DNA of 64,000 nucleotides from Qipengyuania pacifica (GTDB taxonomy: Bacteria > Pseudomonadota > Alphaproteobacteria > Sphingomonadales > Sphingomonadaceae): assembly GCF_019857205.1 (NCBI RefSeq), contig NZ_JAHWXO010000007.1:124001-188000 (forward strand), given 5' to 3'. Shown in pieces: positions 1 through 7,671 of this stretch (the stretch's first letter is position 1; each line of letters begins with the position of its first letter). The translations under genes and the position numbers were made by a program. The notes beneath the pieces were generated by a model. The model had not been told where the DNA came from. It ran no database searches and was given only the letters and a program-made list of their open reading frames with translations.

Positions 1-653
1 ACCGCCGTCGTGCTGGCATCACCGATCTCGCCGAAGTCGAGGGGGGAACCGGCATAATATGCCTGAAGCGCGCTGACCGTGTTGACGTTGATCCGAATGG
101 TGCCCGGTTCGCGAACGGGAACGGGTATGCTCGCCAGTCCACCGATACCGGAGCAGATGTATAGCAGGTCGAGAACAATCGGGTCGCCGGCAGACAGATC
201 GGTACCAGGCGGCACGGTCACGCGCAGGTTGAGCGGATTGGACAAATCCGAGCTTAGAATGCCGCCGAAGTCATAGCGTATTTCACCCGCCGACCCGGCA
301 CCGTTGTCGCGCGAATCCAGCGACCGGGGACGACCCGCCGTCGATCCTTCGGGATAAATCACCCGGAAACCGCGATAGGTCACGTCAAGCGCCGGCGAAC
401 CGGTCGGTGCGACGATGACGAGACTGACCTCATCCGTGCGCCCAAAAAGAATGCTTCGATTGCGCCGCAGGATCAGCGGGATGGTCACTTCCGAAAGGCC
501 GCCGGGCGAGAACGGATCATAAGTGATGCTGGCCGGTGCGGTAGCCGTACCGGTAACGCCGCAAACCGACGAAATCTGCGATTGAGCCTGTGCGGGCGAT
601 GCTATCGCGAAAGCCGCGGCGGCGGCTGCAAAACCTACTGTCCAACGCCTCAT
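1..653 (-). CDS. Secreted spore coat protein U-type pilus protein (partial, 3' end off window)
   Basis: Translating the minus strand from ATG at 653 gives an uninterrupted frame to the window edge, about 217 residues. It begins with MRRWTVGFAAAAAAFAIASPAQAQS, a clear Sec signal peptide with an AQA cleavage site near residue 23. The mature part is a beta-rich, Gly/Ser/Thr/Pro-rich protein with few cysteines, typical of the SCPU (Csu-type) pilin superfamily. The start codon overlaps the stop of the upstream 122-residue gene (ATGA), so the two are co-translated. With the SCPU protein at 1078-1686 it suggests a chaperone-usher pilus or secreted-matrix operon whose chaperone and usher would lie left of the window. 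The family call is inferred from context and composition. Confidence 0.6.
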   Translation of the reverse strand, partial: MRRWTVGFAAAAAAFAIASPAQAQSQISSVCGVTGTATAPASITYDPFSPGGLSEVTIPLILRRNRSILFGRTDEVSLVIVAPTGSPALDVTYRGFRVIYPEGSTAGRPRSLDSRDNGAGSAGEIRYDFGGILSSDLSNPLNLRVTVPPGTDLSAGDPIVLDLLYICSGIGGLASIPVPVREPGTIRINVNTVSALQAYYAGSPLDFGEIGDASTTA

Positions 654-1018
654 ACCTGAGGCGATACGACGATCTCCAGTGCAGCGCGAGAAGAGAATTC
701 TGCCGATTGAACCGGTATGGGCCTGAGGGGGCCGCGCGGCTGCCTCTGCAACTTCGCCATGACGGTCCAGTTTTCCGACACCGATCGAGCGACGGAATGA
801 TTGCAGACCGCCCGGCGAGCGTTGGCCGCCGGGGTGGACGTTACGACCACAGCCTTCGGATCGGAGACCCAGCAGCGCGGCGCCACGTGACCGGTAATGT
901 CCACTTCTGCCGCGCTTTGTGCCGCCGATGGAACTGAACAGAACACAGCTGCAATACATGTCGACTGCGCGGCAATCGCGCGAATTCTGGCCGAACGGAT
1001 TACATGCAGTTTCGTCAC
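650..1018 (-). CDS. Small secreted protein in SCPU operon
   Basis: The 122-residue product has a cleavable signal peptide (hydrophobic segment about residues 13-30, cleavage near AAQSAAE) and a short mature part of about 88 residues with two cysteines. I do not recognise a named family. Its position between two SCPU-like secreted proteins, the 59-nt gap from the upstream gene and the ATGA overlap with the downstream gene make it a probable extra pilin-like or accessory subunit. The signal peptide and translational coupling are the main reasons to treat it as real rather than a chance frame. The overlapping plus-strand frames here have no such signals. Confidence 0.6.
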   Translation of the reverse strand: MTKLHVIRSARIRAIAAQSTCIAAVFCSVPSAAQSAAEVDITGHVAPRCWVSDPKAVVVTSTPAANARRAVCNHSVARSVSENWTVMAKLQRQPRGPLRPIPVQSAEFSSRAALEIVVSPQV

Positions 1019-1077
1019 ACCGTCGGAGGTATAGGCGAGTTTCTAACAAAGGGCGAATCTTGTTCGTTACCATGGCG

Positions 1078-1686
1078 TTAGGGACTCACGCTGACAGTGA
1101 CCGAAAGTGTGTCGGCGTACCGGCCCGATACGAGCGTGTCGCTTCCGGTATAGGCGGGTGCGCTGACACGAAGATACGATCCGTTTACCTTCGTCGAGGC
1201 TCCGGCAAGGCGGAGCCCCTGGGCTGCAGTCGCGGTCCCTGCAAAGCTGCACGAGCCACCCGCCGACAGCGTGGCCGCATCGCAGGTGGCCGAAGCATTC
1301 GTACCGTTGTCGGCCACCATATAGAGGGCCACACGGTAAGGTGCCTTGGTCTGATATCCAGAGCCGCCCGCTCCCTGGCTAGCCATCCCGCCATTGAGCG
1401 AGGACACGGCAATGCGCGAGGCGCCCGTGCAGTTGAGCTGGATTGCGAAATCGCGGCTGAAGCCGTTCACATCGAAATCGGCCTGATCGATCGTGCCCGA
1501 AGGTGCGCCCGACGTTGCAAAACCACAGCGGCCGGTAACCGAGGCGCGAACCTCTACGCCCACTTCGATGCTGTTTACCGCACCCTGGCCGGCCGCATAG
1601 GCGGTGGTCTGTGCGCGCACGGGCTGGCCGGCGATCGCGAAGATCGCAACCAGCATCGCCATTCCGAGCGCGTGAAGAGTTTTCAT
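1078..1686 (-). CDS. Spore coat protein U domain-containing (Csu-type) pilin
   Basis: The 202-residue protein has an N-terminal signal peptide (MKTLHALGMAMLVAIFAIAG, cleavage after VRAQ). A mature beta-sandwich sequence follows, with the cysteine pattern and closing repeat of the SCPU domain: a C-G-F near residue 54, an N-C-T near 85, a late C-S-F near 147, and the terminal motif G-x-Y-x-D-x-L-x-V-x-V. SCPU proteins are subunits of archaic (sigma-class) chaperone-usher fimbriae such as Csu, assembled at the outer membrane and used for surface attachment. It is first in a minus-strand run of three secreted proteins. A 139-nt gap separates it from the response regulator upstream and should hold its promoter. 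Confidence 0.8.
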   Translation of the reverse strand: MKTLHALGMAMLVAIFAIAGQPVRAQTTAYAAGQGAVNSIEVGVEVRASVTGRCGFATSGAPSGTIDQADFDVNGFSRDFAIQLNCTGASRIAVSSLNGGMASQGAGGSGYQTKAPYRVALYMVADNGTNASATCDAATLSAGGSCSFAGTATAAQGLRLAGASTKVNGSYLRVSAPAYTGSDTLVSGRYADTLSVTVSVSP

Positions 1687-1825
1687 TGTCCGCCTGTTGC
1701 AGCCGGCGACCCCATGTCGCCGATATGCCAGACAGATGCGTCATTGGTTGATTACGAGCCATTCACCCGACGGAGACAAACGCCCTCACCTTCGGCGAAA
1801 AGCGCCTATTACTTTCGATATAGCC

Positions 1826-2452
1826 TCAGTCGCCACGCTCTTGTGCAAGGAGGATCAATTCGGTTCGTCCGCGGATACCGAGTTTGTCGAAGACCTTGTG
1901 AAGATGGACCTTCACCGTCCCTTCGGTGAGGCCCAATTCGCTGGCGACTTCCTTGTTGCGTAGCCCGCGCTGGACCAGCGATGCGACAGCGCGTTCCCGC
2001 GCGCTCAGCGCGTCGAAGGGATCGCGCGGCGCATCGGGCGACATGGCCTGTTCCATCACCCGCTGCATGACTTCCTGATCGATCCACCGACGCCCCTGGA
2101 CGACGCTTTCGAGGCAGACCAGCAGGTCACGAGGCGCCGTGGACTTGATGACGATGCCATTGACCGACAATTTCACCGCCTCTCGGGCAAGCTCGTCATT
2201 GAGCCGGCTGGTGAGCAGAACCACCGGGCGATCGTCGCCCTTGCTGCGTAGCGTGCGCAGAACATCCAGCCCGCTTCTTTCGGGCATATCGTTGTCGAGG
2301 ATCAGAAGTTCGGGCCGCGCGCCGGGAAGTGCATCCAGCACCCCGGCGCCAGTGTTTACCGTCGCAACGACGGTGAAATTGGTCTTGTCGAGCAGTGTCG
2401 TGATGCCCGCCATTGTCAACGGATCGTCGTCGGCTACGAGTACCTTGGTCAT
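1826..2452 (-). CDS. LuxR/NarL-family DNA-binding response regulator
   Basis: The 208-residue protein has an N-terminal receiver domain (residues 1-120; acidic pocket VADDD at 6-10, phosphoacceptor Asp in LILDNDMP near residue 54, Lys in VIKS near 104). A C-terminal LuxR-type helix-turn-helix follows (about 145-205: LSARERAVASLVQRG, then NKEVASELGLTEGTVKVHL). It follows the Hpt, CheY-like and hybrid-kinase genes on the same strand after an 84-nt gap. It is therefore the probable transcriptional output of a multistep phosphorelay. The next genes downstream encode SCPU pilin-like proteins, which are a plausible but unproven target. Confidence 0.88.
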   Translation of the reverse strand: MTKVLVADDDPLTMAGITTLLDKTNFTVVATVNTGAGVLDALPGARPELLILDNDMPERSGLDVLRTLRSKGDDRPVVLLTSRLNDELAREAVKLSVNGIVIKSTAPRDLLVCLESVVQGRRWIDQEVMQRVMEQAMSPDAPRDPFDALSARERAVASLVQRGLRNKEVASELGLTEGTVKVHLHKVFDKLGIRGRTELILLAQERGD

Positions 2453-2536
2453 TCTGTTGCACCGGTCAAATCATGGGGGCCGACAGGCCTAACACCCTCA
2501 TCGAGCGCCGGTCCACCCCGCTTCAACTCCGCTGCG

Positions 2537-2830
2537 TTACGGGTGCGCTCGTGCATGGACCACCCTGAGCTGGGCCGTCAGCCCGTCGATTGCAGCGGAC
2601 AGGCTTTGTGGCGACTGTCCTGCTTCCAGCGCTTGCTCGATACGGCTAGCAGCTTCGCCCAACGCCGCTTCGCCGAACATGCCCGCGCGCCCCGCCAGAC
2701 TGTGACACAATTGCTGGAGCCTATGCACATCGCCCGTGTTCGACGCATTTTCGATCGCTTCGGCACTGGTGCCGGCCTGCTCCGCGAACAGCCTGGAAAA
2801 GGCCGCAAGGCGTTCGTCGATGTCATCCAT
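2537..2830 (-). CDS. Hpt histidine phosphotransfer protein
   Basis: This 97-residue all-helical protein carries the Hpt signature HSLAGRAGMFG with the phosphorylatable His at residue 43. Hpt proteins shuttle phosphoryl groups between receiver domains. The gene overlaps the CheY-like gene upstream by 8 nt and is followed by the LuxR-type regulator. The gene order (hybrid kinase with its own receiver, single-domain receiver, Hpt, DNA-binding receiver) is that of a complete His-Asp-His-Asp relay. The length matches a stand-alone Hpt domain with no extra regions. Confidence 0.85.
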   Translation of the reverse strand: MDDIDERLAAFSRLFAEQAGTSAEAIENASNTGDVHRLQQLCHSLAGRAGMFGEAALGEAASRIEQALEAGQSPQSLSAAIDGLTAQLRVVHARAHP

Positions 2831-3194
2831 CGAGAAAGCTCCGCACTTGTTCGGCCAGTGTCATGGGATCGAATGGCTTGGCGATAACGCCCCGCGCACC
2901 GAGTTGCTTTAGGTGGGCGATCTCCTGCTCCTGCGTGCGGGCGGTGATAAAAACAACGGGCACGGAGGCGGTAACCGGATCCTCTTGCAACAGGCTCAAC
3001 ACGCCTGGTCCATCCAATCCGGGCATCATGACATCGAGCAGCATCAGGTCTGGCGGAGACTGCCGGGCCTGCTCGAAACCTTCCTGGCCTGATCCGCAGG
3101 TTCGCACGATCAACGATGGGTCCAGGCCAATGGCCATTTCTGCAATCTCGCGGATATCGGCCTCGTCATCGACGTAGAGGATTTCGCTGGTCAC
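2823..3194 (-). CDS. CheY-like single-domain response regulator
   Basis: The 123-residue product is a lone receiver domain: acidic pair in LYVDDEADI (residues 6-14), phosphoacceptor Asp in LMLLDVMMPG near residue 54, Thr/Ser in FITAR near 84, and Lys-Pro in AKPFDP near 106. It has no output domain, so it probably acts as a relay or by protein contact. Its start is GTG at 3194, sharing a GTGA overlap with the stop of the hybrid kinase. It overlaps the Hpt gene by 8 nt at its own end, so the three are translationally coupled. Confidence 0.88.
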   Translation of the reverse strand: MTSEILYVDDEADIREIAEMAIGLDPSLIVRTCGSGQEGFEQARQSPPDLMLLDVMMPGLDGPGVLSLLQEDPVTASVPVVFITARTQEQEIAHLKQLGARGVIAKPFDPMTLAEQVRSFLDG

Positions 3195-5356
3195 GGGCCT
3201 ATTCCCTTATTTTTGCGCGCCTCAATGAGGTCGATGGTTTGATCGACCAGCGTATCCAGACTGGCGCGAGATTTTACCAAGACGAGATCGATACCATTAC
3301 GTGCTACAGGTTCGACTTCCTGTGCGGTGAACAGCATGATCGGCACGGTGGGTGAACGCTCGCGCAGTGGAGCGACCAGGTCCGTGCCACATCCATCGAG
3401 CATGCCGACATCGAGAATTGCTGCATCATATTTACTGCGACGGATAAACGCTCGCGCCTGAGACATGCTCTGCGTAGAATGGAGGAGCGCCTTGCCTTCG
3501 AAGGCGCTTCCCACGACGGCGAGCATGTCCGGATCATCGTCGACATGGAGAATCGTCGGCAGCGATGGTTCGGGTTCGCGGCGCTCTTGCGGTCGTGCTT
3601 CGATCGCAACCGGCCCATGGAGCTCGGCCGCGGGCAGGTCGACGTGGAAGACGGTTCCCCTGCCTTCCACAGTATCGAAGCTGATCGAACCGCCGAGGCG
3701 TGTAACGATTTCCTTCACGATGCTGAGCCCAAGCCCGGTACCGCCCTTCTGCCGGGAATCCGATGCATCGGCCTGGGCAAATTTCTGGAAAATGCGCGCG
3801 CGAAAGACTTCCGAAATCCCCTCGCCGCAATCGGTCACGCTGATACGATATCGACGATCGAGCGGCCGTACGGCCACGGTGACCGTTTCTCCGCGCCGCG
3901 AAAACTTGATCGCGTTCGACAGCAGGTTCGTCATCACCTGCATCAAGCGGTCCTCGTCGGCCAGCACTCCGGCATTGGGCGGGAACGGCTCTATACGGAG
4001 CGCTATATCGTATTGACCGGCGAAGCCGGCCGCCTGATGCACAGCCGCATCGAGCAATGGTGCGAGTGCGAGCGGTCGAACATCGAATTGCATCCGCCCC
4101 GCCTCGATCTTTTCGATATCGAGAATGTCGTTGATCAGCCTGACAAGCCGGGCTGCATTACTATGCGCAATTTCGATCAGCCGCCCGACTTTGGGCGACA
4201 CCTCGCCCGCTGCGCCACCATTTATCAGGCCGAGCGAGCCGGCAATCGACGTAAGCGGTGTACGAAGCTCATGGCTGACGGTGGCGACAAATTCGCTTTT
4301 CATCTGCTCGACTTCGCGGCGTTCGCTTACATCGCGCAACACCGCTACAAAGCTGGTCCGGTCGGCGAGATCGACCGGGCTGACCGAGACTTCCAGCGGG
4401 AAAATCGTCCCATCGCTGCGTCGGCCGAAGAATTCCTGAATACGGCCCTTGTTCTCGCTACGCTTGGCCTTGAGCCTGGCGAGGAAAGTCTCGATCTGTC
4501 CACGATCTGGCGCGACTTCAAACAGGATGCCGATATCGCGCCGCAGGAGAGAACTCGCACTAGCGCCGAACATGGATGCCGCTGCGGGATTTATGCTTTC
4601 GATACTGCCGCTGGGGTTGAGCACGATCATGCCATCCATCGAGCTGTCGAAGATCGCTTCCTGCCGCGCCGCCATATCGCTGGCCCTGCGCAGAGCCGAT
4701 TGCCTGCTCAACTGGCTGCGCAAGACCAGCAGACCGGCCAGTGTCAGCAGGAGGATCAGCCCGATTTCAAGCCCCAGCGTCCGCCCTTGGAGCTTTTGCC
4801 GATCGGTTTCGGCATTGGCGGTACTCCGATCCAGCATCAGCCGTTCGACTTCGGATAGTTCTTCGACCAATCCGCGAACGCGGTCCATCAGCACTTTGCC
4901 GGCTCCGGTCGCTATCAGTCGCTGGGCTTCCCCGCGCCGACCGTCGGCGACCAGGGCGATCGTGCGTTTGGCAAAATCTCGCTTGTCACGGGACGCCTGC
5001 CTGAGCTGCGCAACCAGCTGCGTTGAGCCGATCTTGCTCGTTCGTGCGGCGACTGCATTCAGCTGCCCTTCGACTTGCGCTTCGGCAATGCGATATGGTT
5101 CGAGGAACGCGGTATCACCGGTGATGGCATAACCGCGCTGACCTATCTCGATATCCTGATGCAGGGTCATCAACTCCTGCAGCGCCGACCTTGCGTCATA
5201 TGAGTCGGTTACGAGATGGCGAAGCCGGTCGTTTTCCTCGAAACCACGATTTGTCGAGATCGCCAGAAAGGCGAGAATGATCAACGTACCGATACATGAG
5301 GCGACCAGGACCCACCCGACGAGCCCGATCCGCAATCTTTGCGCTGAAAGTTTCAA
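3191..5356 (-). CDS. Hybrid sensor histidine kinase (CHASE3-PAS-HisKA-HATPase-REC)
   Basis: This 721-residue membrane kinase has TM1 at about residues 12-32, a periplasmic helical CHASE3-like sensor (35-185), TM2 at about 194-213 and a PAS domain (225-345). The HisKA H-box is SHELRTPLTS with phospho-His at 362. The HATPase has its N-box near N481, G1 DCGEG at 509-513 and G2 GTGLGLS near 539. A C-terminal receiver (601-712) has DDD at 606-608, phospho-Asp 649 and Lys in LVKSR. The predicted start is TTG with no clear ribosome-binding site, so the true start is not certain. It leads a tightly overlapping operon with a receiver and an Hpt protein. Confidence 0.88.
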   Translation of the reverse strand: MKLSAQRLRIGLVGWVLVASCIGTLIILAFLAISTNRGFEENDRLRHLVTDSYDARSALQELMTLHQDIEIGQRGYAITGDTAFLEPYRIAEAQVEGQLNAVAARTSKIGSTQLVAQLRQASRDKRDFAKRTIALVADGRRGEAQRLIATGAGKVLMDRVRGLVEELSEVERLMLDRSTANAETDRQKLQGRTLGLEIGLILLLTLAGLLVLRSQLSRQSALRRASDMAARQEAIFDSSMDGMIVLNPSGSIESINPAAASMFGASASSLLRRDIGILFEVAPDRGQIETFLARLKAKRSENKGRIQEFFGRRSDGTIFPLEVSVSPVDLADRTSFVAVLRDVSERREVEQMKSEFVATVSHELRTPLTSIAGSLGLINGGAAGEVSPKVGRLIEIAHSNAARLVRLINDILDIEKIEAGRMQFDVRPLALAPLLDAAVHQAAGFAGQYDIALRIEPFPPNAGVLADEDRLMQVMTNLLSNAIKFSRRGETVTVAVRPLDRRYRISVTDCGEGISEVFRARIFQKFAQADASDSRQKGGTGLGLSIVKEIVTRLGGSISFDTVEGRGTVFHVDLPAAELHGPVAIEARPQERREPEPSLPTILHVDDDPDMLAVVGSAFEGKALLHSTQSMSQARAFIRRSKYDAAILDVGMLDGCGTDLVAPLRERSPTVPIMLFTAQEVEPVARNGIDLVLVKSRASLDTLVDQTIDLIEARKNKGIGP

Positions 5357-5478
5357 GAAAAGGACATTCTAGTAGCTGAGTAGCCGCCGCTTCTTCACGA
5401 TGCTTCGAGCCCCGTTCGCTAGGAAATCGAGGTTAACAAAACGTAAAGAAAGCAGGCTCCGGCGTGCTCGCGGGAACG

Positions 5479-5505
5479 GGAACGGAGCAAGACACAGCTT
5501 ACGTC
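5479..5505 (+). promoter_or_regulatory. Possible EcfG-type general-stress promoter
   Basis: A GGAAC box at 5479-5483 is followed 18 nt later by CGTC at 5502-5505, resembling the GGAAC-N16/17-CGTT arrangement of alphaproteobacterial EcfG promoters. It lies about 90 nt upstream of the DUF2231/sugar-dehydrogenase pair. The second box is imperfect and the spacing is one base long, so this is weak evidence. The 237-nt gap also holds an AT-richer stretch near 5430-5450 next to the divergent kinase gene. Confidence 0.22.
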
Positions 5506-5593
5506 GGCAGCACTTAAATGCAGCAGGCACCGGCACCATTCCTCCCACGGGGGGTTAGCGTTCAGGAGTGAATGACAATCGGAGGAAATCTAC

Positions 5594-6022
5594 ATGGCTG
5601 AAACGCTTGCTCGAACCAGGTCATTCACCAACCCGATACATGCGATCCTGCTTGCTTTTCCCGTTGCGCTGTACCCCGCCGCACTCTTGTCCGACATCAC
5701 CTATCTCAACACGGCGGTCATCCAGTGGACCAATTTTTCATCCTGGCTGATTGCCGGGGCCGATGTATTTGCGGGACTTGTTCTTGCCTGGGCCCTTGTC
5801 AGCCAGTTCCTTGGCCGCACGAGGCAGCGCGGGTGGGCATATGTGATCGTGGTCGCGCTGATGTTCATTGCCGGCGTCCTCAACGCTTTTCAGCACGCAC
5901 GTGACGGTTGGCATTCGGTCGGCACCTTCGGTCTTGTCCTCTCGATCCTCTGTACGATCCTGGCCTTTGTCGCAGCCTTCCTCGCCTATGGCCAAACCCA
6001 GGTTAAGGAGTATCGGGCATGA
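5594..6022 (+). CDS. DUF2231-type integral membrane protein
   Basis: The 142-residue protein has four predicted membrane helices (about residues 15-35, 48-68, 80-98, 112-134). It contains the N-terminal phrase NPIHAILLAFPVALYP, typical of DUF2231 proteins, which often sit beside respiratory or haem-related genes. A good ribosome-binding site (ATCGGAGGAAAT) precedes ATG 5594. Its stop overlaps the start of the sugar-dehydrogenase lipoprotein (ATGA), so both are made together. A second DUF2231 protein lies at 10823-11380 on the other side of the oxidase genes. No biochemical role is established for the family; a role in redox or proton handling is inference. Confidence 0.8.
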   Translation: MAETLARTRSFTNPIHAILLAFPVALYPAALLSDITYLNTAVIQWTNFSSWLIAGADVFAGLVLAWALVSQFLGRTRQRGWAYVIVVALMFIAGVLNAFQHARDGWHSVGTFGLVLSILCTILAFVAAFLAYGQTQVKEYRA

Positions 6023-7350
6023 AACGGATCGTACTTCTCGCTCTCGCAGCTTCCCTCGCCGCGTGCCAATCGCAAAGCGATCCCGATCTGGATCAGACAG
6101 GCGAACGGCCCGACCTTCCTCAGCAAAGCGACACGCTCTTGCCCGCCATGAAAATTCCCACGCCCAAAGGCTGGGACGGCGAACTTCCGACCGTGCCCGA
6201 AGGTTTCACGGTAACTGCGATTGCGAAAGACCTTAAAATCCCGCGGCAGATGCTGCTTCTGCCCAATGGCGACATACTGGTTGCCGAAGGATCGGGTGGA
6301 CACGCCCCGGCTGTCCGTCCGAAGGATGTCATCGCCGGAATGATCAAGAAGCGCGGTAAAAGTTCGGTCGAAGGCGGTAACCGCATCACCCTGCTGCGCG
6401 ACCGCGACGGCGATGGGCAGACCGATCTGCAGACCACCTTCATCGATGGGCTCGATGCTCCGTACGGATTGGCTTTCGTCGACGGGAAAATCTACGTCGC
6501 CAATCAGGGAAATCTGGTCAGCTTCGATTACACCGAAGGCGCTACGCGTATCGATGGCCCGGGCACCGAGGTGACCAAGCTGCCATCGGTGATCAACCAT
6601 CACTGGACCAAGGCCATGACCGCCAGCCCGGACGGCTCGAAGCTGTATGTCGGCATAGGCTCGAACAGCAATGTCGGTGAGCGCGGTATGGATGTGGAGG
6701 AAGACCGCGCGGTAATCTGGGAAATCGACCGCGAAACCGGTGCCAACCGCATCTTCGCCTCCGGCATCCGCAACCCGACGGCCCTGTCCATCAATCCCTG
6801 GACCGAGCAATTGTGGGCGGTCGTTAATGAGCGGGACGAACTCGGGCCGCAACTGGTCCCCGACTATCTTACATCCGTTCGCCAGGGCGCCTTCTATGGC
6901 TGGCCCTATAGCTATTACGGTCAACATGTTGATCCCCGTGTTCGCCCGCAGCGGCCTGATCTGGTGCGCAAGGCGATAGCGCCAGATTATGCTCTTGGTT
7001 CGCATGTCGCCGCGTTGGGACTGGACTTCACCACGAACGGCGGCCTTGGGGGCTCCTTCTCCGAAGGCGCGTTCGTGGGTGAACATGGCAGTTGGAACCG
7101 CAGCGATCCGTCGGGTTACAAGGTTACTTTCGTGCCGTTCCGAAACGGGCGCCCCTCGGGCAAGCCTATCGACCTTGCTACCGGCTTCCTGAAGGACGGG
7201 CACGCCCGCGGACGCCCTGTCGGTGTCCTGTTCGACGAGCAGCGCCGAGCATTGCTGATAGCGGATGACGTTTCCAACACCGTTTGGCGTGTCGCCTTGC
7301 AAGGCGGTTCGGCTGTACCGGCTGGCGAAGCGCGCCAGTCGACGCGCTAA
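6019..7350 (+). CDS. PQQ-dependent sugar/sorbosone dehydrogenase-family lipoprotein
   Basis: The 443-residue product starts with a lipoprotein signal (LAASLAAC, acylated Cys near residue 16). It continues as a six-bladed beta-propeller of the soluble aldose / L-sorbosone dehydrogenase family. Recognisable blocks are GFTVTAIAKDLKIPRQM, NGDILVAEG, PYGLAFVDGKIYVANQG, INHHWTKAM, YVGIGSNSN, RNPTALSINP and FVGEHGSWNRSDPSGYKV. The family oxidises sugars or aldehydes in the periplasm with PQQ and passes electrons to the respiratory chain. The adjoining convergent operon encodes a terminal oxidase, which could be the electron sink. No PQQ biosynthesis genes are in the window. The substrate cannot be read from sequence. 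Confidence 0.82.
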   Translation: MKRIVLLALAASLAACQSQSDPDLDQTGERPDLPQQSDTLLPAMKIPTPKGWDGELPTVPEGFTVTAIAKDLKIPRQMLLLPNGDILVAEGSGGHAPAVRPKDVIAGMIKKRGKSSVEGGNRITLLRDRDGDGQTDLQTTFIDGLDAPYGLAFVDGKIYVANQGNLVSFDYTEGATRIDGPGTEVTKLPSVINHHWTKAMTASPDGSKLYVGIGSNSNVGERGMDVEEDRAVIWEIDRETGANRIFASGIRNPTALSINPWTEQLWAVVNERDELGPQLVPDYLTSVRQGAFYGWPYSYYGQHVDPRVRPQRPDLVRKAIAPDYALGSHVAALGLDFTTNGGLGGSFSEGAFVGEHGSWNRSDPSGYKVTFVPFRNGRPSGKPIDLATGFLKDGHARGRPVGVLFDEQRRALLIADDVSNTVWRVALQGGSAVPAGEARQSTR

Positions 7351-7359
7351 GAGCGTACG

Positions 7360-7671
7360 TCAGAAGCAGGTCGATATTGCCAGGATCGGCAGCCCCGTTA
7401 TCACGGTAGCGCCGAGGCCGATCCACCCGATCGCTATGCCGATGCGCTCCATCTGCGTATCGCGCCGTCGCATCAGCCAAAGCAGCAGCACCACCTGTGA
7501 GGCGATCAGCCCCGCCCAGACCGCAAGCAGAACCGCCTTTGTCTGCGTAAGGCCGAATACGGCCGGTTCGGTCCAGCCTCGTGCACAGCCCAGTCCTTGC
7601 AGTGCGTAAAGCACTGCGAAAGCCACGCTCCACAATACAAGGCCCGAGATCATGCGGACCAGCGCCGTCAT
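7360..7671 (-). CDS. Small membrane protein of the oxidase operon
   Basis: The 103-residue protein has three predicted membrane helices (about residues 5-25, 45-66, 76-98). Its ATG overlaps the stop of the oxidase subunit I+III gene (ATGA), so it is co-translated with the oxidase. I do not recognise a named family. By position it may be a small accessory subunit, comparable to the extra small genes that follow alternative aa3-type oxidases. It ends 9 nt from the convergent sugar-dehydrogenase gene, leaving no room for a separate terminator on either side. Confidence 0.65.
   Translation of the reverse strand: MTALVRMISGLVLWSVAFAVLYALQGLGCARGWTEPAVFGLTQTKAVLLAVWAGLIASQVVLLLWLMRRRDTQMERIGIAIGWIGLGATVITGLPILAISTCF

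Noticed and set aside
5986-7302. A 438-codon minus-strand frame
   Set aside because: It is antisense to the sugar-dehydrogenase lipoprotein gene, which has a signal peptide and propeller motifs.
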